Origin: a virus
Reading direction: 5' to 3' (one strand)
Length of the DNA stretch: 58,472 nucleotides
Virus record (IMG/VR): IMGVR_UViG_3300043468_000545
Location: 1 to 58,472 of that record
Position numbers and translations under genes: made by a program. The first letter of the stretch is position 1; the number at the start of each line of letters is the position of its first letter. This document shows positions 7,215 through 11,482 of the stretch, one piece after another. The notes under the pieces are model-generated. The model did no database searches. It was not told the origin of the DNA and saw nothing but the letters and a program-made list of their open reading frames with translations.

Positions 7215-7565
7215 ATGAAAAATATCATGTATAGCGTGGTGATTGCTTCAATGTTATCTGGCTCTGCTCTAGCAGCAGAGTCGGAATTGAAGTGTTATGA
7301 AAATAAAGTTTTCATGAAGATGATTGACGATAAGAATCTTTCTACCATTTATAATGGTTTTAAGGATGATAACCGAGTTTCTGAGATCATGATGTCTAAA
7401 GAAAGATATATCTACGTTGTAGAATATGATAAGGCTTCTGATGGTAATGCTTTTGCTGCTAAGCAATATTGTGTTACAACAATTCTAAAAAACGTAACAT
7501 TCAATGAATCTGCTATTGAATATCTTTATCAGCTTCTGGAAAAGGTGAGAGGACAAAAGACATGA
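7215..7565 (+). CDS. secreted protein, 116 aa
   Basis: The signal peptide is MKNIMYSVVIASMLSGSALA, cleaved before AESELKCYE. The mature protein, about 96 residues, has two cysteines (KCYE and QYCVTT) that could form a disulfide, and a mixed alpha/beta pattern. Family not recognised. The stop overlaps the next start (ATGA). Confidence 0.65.
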   Translation: MKNIMYSVVIASMLSGSALAAESELKCYENKVFMKMIDDKNLSTIYNGFKDDNRVSEIMMSKERYIYVVEYDKASDGNAFAAKQYCVTTILKNVTFNESAIEYLYQLLEKVRGQKT

Positions 7566-7852
7566 GTATTCTTGGACCAGATGGTGGCGTTGCTAATTTT
7601 CCTACACACGGGAAGGTCGAGAGGATAGAACCAATATGCGACATTCGCATGGTAATGTTTCCTAAGATGATGGTTCATCCAGAAACTAAACAGATGGTAA
7701 TGGTTCCTATGCAGGATTTTCAATATCAGCGCCAAGGTTCTAACGAATGGTTTTCTGTGGCTCTATATGAGACTGATAAGCATGAATTTAATCCGGAGAA
7801 TAAAAATGAAGAAGTATCTACTAGTAATTCTAGCGGGGTTATCCTTTCTTAG
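7562..7852 (+). CDS. hypothetical protein, 96 aa
   Basis: There is no signal peptide. The sequence is Met/Pro-rich with an IRMVMFPKMMVHPETKQM segment and a polar C-terminus. The last 47 bases overlap, in another frame, the lipoprotein gene starting at 7806. Unrecognised. Confidence 0.55.
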   Translation: MSILGPDGGVANFPTHGKVERIEPICDIRMVMFPKMMVHPETKQMVMVPMQDFQYQRQGSNEWFSVALYETDKHEFNPENKNEEVSTSNSSGVILS

Positions 7853-7928
7853 TTTGGTTGGCTGTTCAGCACTCGGAACAGTCGTCAAGTGCGCTGTACG
7901 GGATAGTAGTAATAGACCGTGCCAGTGA
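7806..7928 (+). CDS. small lipoprotein, 40 aa
   Basis: The N-terminus MKKYLLVILAGLSFLSLVGC is a lipoprotein signal with lipobox LVGC, giving a mature peptide of only about 21 residues starting at Cys20. GGAG (7796-7799) lies 6 bases upstream of ATG 7806. The mature part has two more cysteines (VKCAV and RPCQ). Small phage outer-membrane lipoproteins can be o-spanins or superinfection-exclusion proteins, but no matching i-spanin is adjacent. It overlaps its upstream neighbour out of frame. Confidence 0.6.
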   Translation: MKKYLLVILAGLSFLSLVGCSALGTVVKCAVRDSSNRPCQ

Positions 7929-7945
7929 ACCACCGCATCCTCAAA

Positions 7946-8239
7946 TTGAGGATTTTGAAAACACTCTTGATAATTAGTTCATTATTGAGTGGAACAGCAA
8001 TGGCATCGGAAGATATATCATGCGATAAGAAGGCTAGCGATAGCCATATCATCCACTGTAAAGCAAAGAAGGTGATGGATGTTTCGTTGGTTTCTATTAA
8101 CGGCGGCGATTGTAACGCTCCTACATTTCACTGGCATGGTAGCGGCGAGTTCTCCATTCCAGGAACAAAAGAATGTGGCTACGTTGGAGCAGTCACATTA
8201 TCAATCGACGGTCACAATAAAACCTTCGCCCCATTATAA
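7946..8239 (+). CDS. secreted protein, about 97 aa (start uncertain)
   Basis: From TTG 7946 the product starts with a normal signal peptide (MRILKTLLIISSLLSGTAMA) before SEDISCDKK. The frame is open from GTG 7919, but that extension adds a poor N-terminus, and neither start has a strong ribosome binding site. The mature part (about 77 residues) has four cysteines and a beta-rich pattern, so a disulfide-stabilised periplasmic domain is likely. The 3' end overlaps the late promoter at 8235-8242. Confidence 0.55.
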   Translation: MRILKTLLIISSLLSGTAMASEDISCDKKASDSHIIHCKAKKVMDVSLVSINGGDCNAPTFHWHGSGEFSIPGTKECGYVGAVTLSIDGHNKTFAPL

Positions 8240-8242
8240 ATA
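8235..8242 (+). promoter_or_regulatory. T4-type late promoter TATAAATA
   Basis: An exact match to the T4 late -10 element. It starts inside the last codons of the preceding gene and ends about 7 bases before the tmRNA acceptor piece, the right distance for a transcript starting at the tmRNA precursor. Confidence 0.65.
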
Positions 8243-8248
8243 GAATTG

Positions 8249-8314
8249 CCGAGGTCGTTGAGAGACGAAATATAGGTTTCTTGGACGTGGGTGCGATTCC
8301 CACCGCCTCCACCA
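8249..8314 (+). ncRNA. ssrA: tmRNA acceptor piece
   Basis: Contains the T arm, GTGGG and CCCAC around loop TGCGATT, then CGCCTCC, discriminator A and CCA (8312-8314). The 5' end is an estimate based on the late promoter and the CGAGGT pairing segment. Confidence 0.85.
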
Positions 8315-8407
8315 TAGATACACTCCTTCCCGACTCGCCAGGTTGATTAATATCCCCTGTGGGAAGATACTGTGAAGCGAATAATGGTATTTGAGTGTAT
8401 CTATGAT
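8315..8407 (+). other. tmRNA precursor spacer with long hairpin
   Basis: A 12-bp perfect stem (8314-8325 with 8393-8404) directly extends the acceptor stem. A second 6-bp stem (8326-8331 with 8361-8366) sits inside. The spacer is presumably removed by RNase P (5' end of the coding piece at 8408) and a 3' endonuclease or trimming to CCA. Confidence 0.75.
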
Positions 8408-8559
8408 GGGGGCGCACAGGTTCGACGGGATACAGTAAGGTCGTTTTGAGATCAAGGTAATTATAAATGGCGCAAACGATAATGCTCCATTTGACTTCGC
8501 TCTAGCAGCGTAAGTTCATTGGGTTCTGCAAGTCTTACCTCGAAACAGAAAAGACTTGC
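8408..8559 (+). ncRNA. ssrA: tmRNA coding piece
   Basis: Begins with GGGGGCG and the D-like segment (ACAGGTTCGACGGG). It then carries the resume codon GCA at 8472-8474 and the tag ANDNAPFDFALAA with TAA at 8511-8513. The 3' limit is set at the hairpin near 8528-8559 and is approximate. Confidence 0.85.
8528..8559 (+). terminator. hairpin at the 3' end of the tmRNA coding piece
   Basis: GCAAGTCTT (8528-8536) pairs perfectly with AAGACTTGC (8551-8559) over a 14-base loop. It could be a processing or termination hairpin, though it lacks a long T run. It overlaps the -35 box of the next promoter and contains the ACCTCG segment that could pair with the acceptor piece. Confidence 0.35.
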
Positions 8560-8584
8560 CTTTCTGATTGTACCATAGTATAAT
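8556..8584 (+). promoter_or_regulatory. sigma70-type promoter for tRNA-Arg
   Basis: TTGCCT (8556-8561) and TATAAT (8579-8584), spacer 17. It ends 9 bases before the tRNA, so the tRNA may be made early, independently of the late tmRNA transcript. Confidence 0.6.
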
Positions 8585-8593
8585 ACTAATAAT

Positions 8594-8670
8594 GGCTCCG
8601 TAGCTCAGCAGGATAGAGCAACAGACTTCTAATCTGTGGGTCGTACGTTCGAATCGTACCGGAGTCGCCA
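8594..8670 (+). tRNA. tRNA-Arg (anticodon UCU)
   Basis: Complete cloverleaf of 77 nt with encoded CCA. The acceptor stem is GGCTCCG/CGGAGTC (one G-U at the end), the D arm GCTC/GAGC, the anticodon arm ACAGA/TCTGT with loop CTTCTAA, and the T arm GTACG/CGTAC with loop TTCGAAT. Anticodon TCT reads AGA/AGG, the arginine codon dominating the phage structural genes but probably rare in a GC-rich alphaproteobacterial host. Confidence 0.95.
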
Positions 8671-8688
8671 TTTCTTAGGAGAACTAAA

Positions 8689-8799
8689 ATGTCAAGACAC
8701 GATCACTGGTTTTGGAATAGTTCTTTCGTTAATGCTATCCACCAAAAGTTACTACACCTAACTTCTTACATCTGGAAGAAGCAGAATCACAACCACTGA
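8689..8799 (+). CDS. small hypothetical peptide, 36 aa
   Basis: An open frame with a good TAGGAGAAC ribosome binding site immediately follows the tRNA. The product is rich in His, Trp and Asn (MSRHDHWFWNSSF at the start, KKQNHNH at the end). Unrecognised; the ribosome binding site and spacing support it being real. Confidence 0.5.
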   Translation: MSRHDHWFWNSSFVNAIHQKLLHLTSYIWKKQNHNH

Positions 8800-8815
8800 A
8801 ATCGGAGTATATATT

Positions 8816-9010
8816 ATGACTTATAGAGACGAACCTGGAATGGTTTTTTATGTAACATATCTGTTGATCGTTGTTTTTGCAATATATGGTTGGGTTTCGA
8901 ATATCCTTATCCTTTGGAATTCGTTTGATGCTCCTCTGACAGCTAAGACGATTGTTCGTGTTGCTGGCATTTTTGTAGCTCCTCTAGGAATTATTCTAGG
9001 TTATATCTAA
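8816..9010 (+). CDS. two-helix membrane protein, 64 aa
   Basis: Two hydrophobic helices (about residues 10-34 and 44-63) joined by a short polar loop (NSFDAPLTAKT) give a small inner-membrane protein. A CGGAG site precedes the ATG. Function is unknown. It lies just before the replication cluster. Confidence 0.6.
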   Translation: MTYRDEPGMVFYVTYLLIVVFAIYGWVSNILILWNSFDAPLTAKTIVRVAGIFVAPLGIILGYI

Positions 9011-9021
9011 AGGAATGTAGC

Positions 9022-9246
9022 TTGAAAAACTCTCGTCCTTCTTCGCTTTCGCAGATTTATAATCTGAAACATGCATTCGAATATGAATTGAATAATGTGT
9101 TAGCCTTTGAAGATAGACAGGAGTTTTTTAGAGTCATAAATTACTTTGAACAGAGAATTACAGAATTGAAAGAAGAAGAAAAACTATGCTTAAAAATTCA
9201 GGCTTCGTCGACGAAGTCGAAAAACTCTGCAGAGACAAAAATATAG
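9022..9246 (+). CDS. small helical protein upstream of gp33, 74 aa
   Basis: The start is TTG 9022 with AAGGA 7-8 bases upstream. The product is charged and helical (a QEFFRVINYFEQRITELKEEE segment). In T4, dsbA sits just before gene 33, so this is its positional counterpart, but I see no convincing sequence similarity. Its 3' end overlaps the gp33 homologue by 61 bases in another frame. Confidence 0.5.
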   Translation: MKNSRPSSLSQIYNLKHAFEYELNNVLAFEDRQEFFRVINYFEQRITELKEEEKLCLKIQASSTKSKNSAETKI

Positions 9247-9404
9247 AATATATTGATGCTGTTGTTTTTTGGTGTCAGAAAAATAATCTAGAGGTAGAAA
9301 CTGCTGCATACTGGATCAGAAAAGACCCAGTGATGAAGTCTAAAATTCAGGTCGAGGCAGAAAATCTAAACATTTTAAAACGTGGAGCTAGACTTCCCAT
9401 ATAA
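9186..9404 (+). CDS. gp33: late-promoter transcription coactivator, gp33-like, 72 aa
   Basis: The EYIDAVVFWCQKNNLEVETAA segment (near residues 18-40) and the C-terminal KIQVEAENLNILKRGARLPI resemble gp33-like proteins of T4-type phages, which are short. gp33 bridges RNA polymerase and the sliding clamp gp45 at late promoters. Context supports this: 33, 59 and 32 follow in the T4 order, and exact TATAAATA motifs occur in the window. T4 gp33 is longer (112 aa). The late sigma gp55 is not in this window. Confidence 0.6.
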   Translation: MLKNSGFVDEVEKLCRDKNIEYIDAVVFWCQKNNLEVETAAYWIRKDPVMKSKIQVEAENLNILKRGARLPI

Positions 9405-9407
9405 ATA
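9400..9407 (+). promoter_or_regulatory. T4-type late promoter TATAAATA
   Basis: An exact late motif covering the stop codon of the gp33-like gene, 28 bases before the ATG of the SprT-like gene. It would let the protease, gp59 and gp32 be transcribed late as well as from their early promoter. Confidence 0.55.
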
Positions 9408-9435
9408 TTAGGTTCAACCATTGTTGGAGGCGTTT

Positions 9436-10005
9436 ATGCGTATAAAAACAATCGGTCGACCATCGCATGTATCCTTGGGGATAGTTAAAAAAGCAGCTTA
9501 TTTTTATGGTAAATATCTAATCGGAGGCGGGAAGCTCTTTAATAATATCCGTTTGACTGTTCAGTTTGAGCATTTTAACAAAAATGACGGAGATTATGCA
9601 TACTGCGATTGGACAGACGACAATAATAGTTGCAGAGAGTTTTTAATAGGTATTGACCATGCTTTGAGTAAAAAAGAAACTTTGCTTGCTCTTGCGCATG
9701 AAATGGTTCATCTTAAGCAATATGCTAAAGGCGAAATGAAAGATATTTGGCGTCCAGTTCGGATGGTAAAGTGGCAAGGCGAAAGATATCTACACGAAGA
9801 AATGGATTATTGGGAATGTCCCTGGGAAATTGAAGCGTATGGTCGAGAAAAAGGTCTATACTTCAAATTTCTGACTTATCTACAATATGGAGAACCTGAA
9901 GAATTATGTCGGCGTTCGAAGCATATAAAGAGTACATCGCCCTCAAAAACCACTTCTCAAAAAAAGACTACGACTACATCAAATACAATGGGAAGACAGG
10001 ATTAA
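9436..10005 (+). CDS. SprT-like zinc metallopeptidase, 189 aa
   Basis: Zinc-protease motif HEMVH at residues 88-92, inside LLALAHEMVHLKQYAKG, as in SprT/wss-like and related phage metallopeptidases. The Glu is the expected catalytic base. The third zinc ligand is probably one of the downstream histidines or glutamates (HEEMDYWECPWEIEAY). ATG 9436 is chosen for its GGAGG site; TTG 9421 is less likely. The C-terminus is Ser/Thr/Lys-rich and overlaps gp59 by 100 bases. T4 has no such gene between 33 and 59. The substrate is unknown. Confidence 0.7.
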   Translation: MRIKTIGRPSHVSLGIVKKAAYFYGKYLIGGGKLFNNIRLTVQFEHFNKNDGDYAYCDWTDDNNSCREFLIGIDHALSKKETLLALAHEMVHLKQYAKGEMKDIWRPVRMVKWQGERYLHEEMDYWECPWEIEAYGREKGLYFKFLTYLQYGEPEELCRRSKHIKSTSPSKTTSQKKTTTTSNTMGRQD

Positions 10006-10481
10006 AACCAGCTTCATTTGAGAAGCGAAAAGACAAGATTTTCTTTGAGAAACTTTCAAAGATTGAGAATTATCATGAGTTTCTTATAGCTAATCTTAGT
10101 AATAATCCGAAGTTGTGGATACGTGATCTAGCTTATTCTGAAGTAGCGCAGTCCACATACCAAAATTGGAAAAAGCGAAACCAATCTCTAACATATAATT
10201 TTAAAAACGATTTCAAGAAAATATTAGAAGAACCAGGAGGGCAGCAACATCCAGCCGCCCTTCGATTATATCTTGGTAACCAGATCAGTTTAGAGTCTTT
10301 TTGTATCTTTGTTAAAATGACAAAGGCGATCATTTATTGGGACTCTAAACTTGAATATGACCCAATATGGGAAGATATCCGATTGAGGGTTGTAAAATAT
10401 ACTCCATTCATCAAATTTGATTATGAGAAAGTTAAGCAGACAATGCTTGACATGATGAATGATATGGAGTATACTAAATAA
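9906..10481 (+). CDS. gp59: gp59 helicase loader, 191 aa
   Basis: The N-terminus (residues 1-60) has the family pattern: FEAYKEYIALKNHFSKKDYDY, then YNGKTGLKPASFEKRKDKIFFEKL. The C-terminal half is helical and includes RLYLGNQISLESF. gp59 loads the gp41 replicative helicase onto gp32-coated forks. Length is close to T4 gp59 (217 aa). It is followed by gp32, its binding partner, as in T4. The gp32 promoter lies in its last 12 codons. Confidence 0.85.
   Translation: MSAFEAYKEYIALKNHFSKKDYDYIKYNGKTGLKPASFEKRKDKIFFEKLSKIENYHEFLIANLSNNPKLWIRDLAYSEVAQSTYQNWKKRNQSLTYNFKNDFKKILEEPGGQQHPAALRLYLGNQISLESFCIFVKMTKAIIYWDSKLEYDPIWEDIRLRVVKYTPFIKFDYEKVKQTMLDMMNDMEYTK
10447..10475 (+). promoter_or_regulatory. 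consensus sigma70-type promoter for gp32
   Basis: TTGACA (10447-10452) and TATACT (10470-10475), spacer 17, inside the end of gp59. The start site would be near 10482, giving an untranslated leader of about 60 bases before gp32, room for translational control as in T4. Confidence 0.8.
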
Positions 10482-10542
10482 TGGCGGGTGATACAAATGC
10501 CCAACATACAATTGTTATACACTGTAATACGGAGAAATACAC

Positions 10543-11451
10543 ATGGTAGATTTTAAGTCCCTCAAAGCAGCTTCTGGTAAGAAGTCTCTCGAAACACTAA
10601 CAGCAGAACTAAACAAGATTTCAGGCGGCGAAGGTAAAGGATCTGATGATCGTTTCTGGTCGCCCACAGTCGATAAGGCTGGAAATGGTTACGCTGTAAT
10701 TCGTTTTCTTCCCCCGCCAAACAACGAAGATGTTCCTTTCGTACGTTTGTTTGATCATGGTTTCCAGGGTCCAGGCGGATGGTATATTGAAAATTCACTA
10801 ACAACTCTTGGTAAGAACGATCCAGTTTCTGAATATAATTCTAAGCTATGGAACTCTGGAATCGAAGCTAATAAGGAAATTGCTCGTAAGCAGAAGCGTC
10901 GCCTTCATTTTATCAGCAATGTCTACGTTGTTAGCGACCAGGGTAATCCAGCAAATGAAGGTAAGGTTTTCCTTTATAAGTATGGAAAGAAGATTTTTGA
11001 TAAGCTGAAGGAAGCAATGGAGCCACAGTTTGCTGACGAAGAAGCAATCAATCCATTCGATATGTGGGCTGGCGCTAATTTCAAGCTGAAGATTCGTAAT
11101 CTAGAGGGTTATCGTAATTATGATAAGTCAGAGTTTGATAAGCCAGGTCCTCTTCTTAAGGATGACGAAGAGCTAGAAAAGGTTTGGAAGAGCGAACATT
11201 CTCTTCAGGAATTCCTAGATCCTAAGAACTTCAAGTCTTATGAAGAGCTACAGTCTCGTTTGTCAAAGGTTCTGGCTGAAGATTCTGCTCCTGCAAAGCG
11301 TAAGGCAGCTGAGAATACTGAAGTTCCTTGGCAGGAAGAAGAAGCTGCTCCTAAGTTTAAGGCATCTAGTACGCCAATTTATTCTAGCGATGAATTGGAA
11401 GAAGATGATGATGAGTCGTTAAAGTTTTTCAAGAACCTTGCTAATGACTAA
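10543..11451 (+). CDS. gp32: single-stranded DNA-binding protein gp32, 302 aa
   Basis: Coats ssDNA in replication, recombination and repair. Clear family features are a basic N-terminus (KSLKAASGKKSLETL), an OB core with NGYAVIRFLPPP and FQGPGGWYIENSLTTLG, a KQKRRLHFISNVYVV strand, and an acidic C-terminal tail (DELEEDDDESLKFF) that contacts replication proteins. Length matches T4 (301 aa). Unusually it has no cysteine: the T4 zinc ligands CPVC are replaced by DPVS (residues 93-96). Codons are host-like (CGT, AAG), as expected for high expression. A strong terminator follows. Confidence 0.95.
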   Translation: MVDFKSLKAASGKKSLETLTAELNKISGGEGKGSDDRFWSPTVDKAGNGYAVIRFLPPPNNEDVPFVRLFDHGFQGPGGWYIENSLTTLGKNDPVSEYNSKLWNSGIEANKEIARKQKRRLHFISNVYVVSDQGNPANEGKVFLYKYGKKIFDKLKEAMEPQFADEEAINPFDMWAGANFKLKIRNLEGYRNYDKSEFDKPGPLLKDDEELEKVWKSEHSLQEFLDPKNFKSYEELQSRLSKVLAEDSAPAKRKAAENTEVPWQEEEAAPKFKASSTPIYSSDELEEDDDESLKFFKNLAND

Positions 11452-11458
11452 AGCGAAA

Positions 11459-11481
11459 GGGGCCAAATTGGCCCCTTTTTT
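11459..11481 (+). terminator. strong rho-independent terminator
   Basis: GGGGCC (11459-11464) and GGCCCC (11470-11475) with loop AAATT, followed by six T. It ends the gp32 operon. The convergent minus-strand operon ends 2 bases away, so the hairpin may work in both directions. Confidence 0.9.
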
Positions 11482-11482
11482 A

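Larger units (their letters stand above)
8249..8559 (+). ncRNA. ssrA: circularly permuted (two-piece) tmRNA gene
   Basis: The locus has the permuted order known from alphaproteobacteria: acceptor piece first (8249-8314), spacer (8315-8407), then coding piece (8408 to about 8559). The acceptor stem is 7 bp, GGGGGCG (8408-8414) with CGCCTCC (8304-8310). It has a G-U pair at the third position, the identity signal for alanyl-tRNA synthetase. CCA is encoded. The tag frame 8472-8513 reads ANDNAPFDFALAA then TAA, matching the ANDN...AA pattern of alphaproteobacterial tags. The pieces can also pair at CGAGGT (8250-8255) with ACCTCG (8537-8542). tmRNA frees stalled ribosomes and marks products for proteolysis. 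Ends are approximate. Confidence 0.93.

Noticed and set aside
7806-7928. Possible o-spanin (Rz1-like) call for the lipoprotein
   Set aside because: No adjacent i-spanin with a transmembrane helix and coiled coil; the mature peptide is very short. Kept as a lipoprotein of unknown role.
8280-8314. Looks like the 3' half of a degenerate tRNA
   Set aside because: It is explained fully as the acceptor piece of the permuted tmRNA, pairing with 8408-8414.
8193-8455. Two minus-strand ORFs (8193-8417 and 8234-8455)
   Set aside because: They lie on top of the tmRNA gene and read its complement; no ribosome binding site and no protein-like composition.
8461-8469. TATAAATG resembling a late promoter
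   Set aside because: It is inside the tmRNA coding piece just before the resume codon, where A/U-rich sequence is expected, and the last base differs from the late motif.
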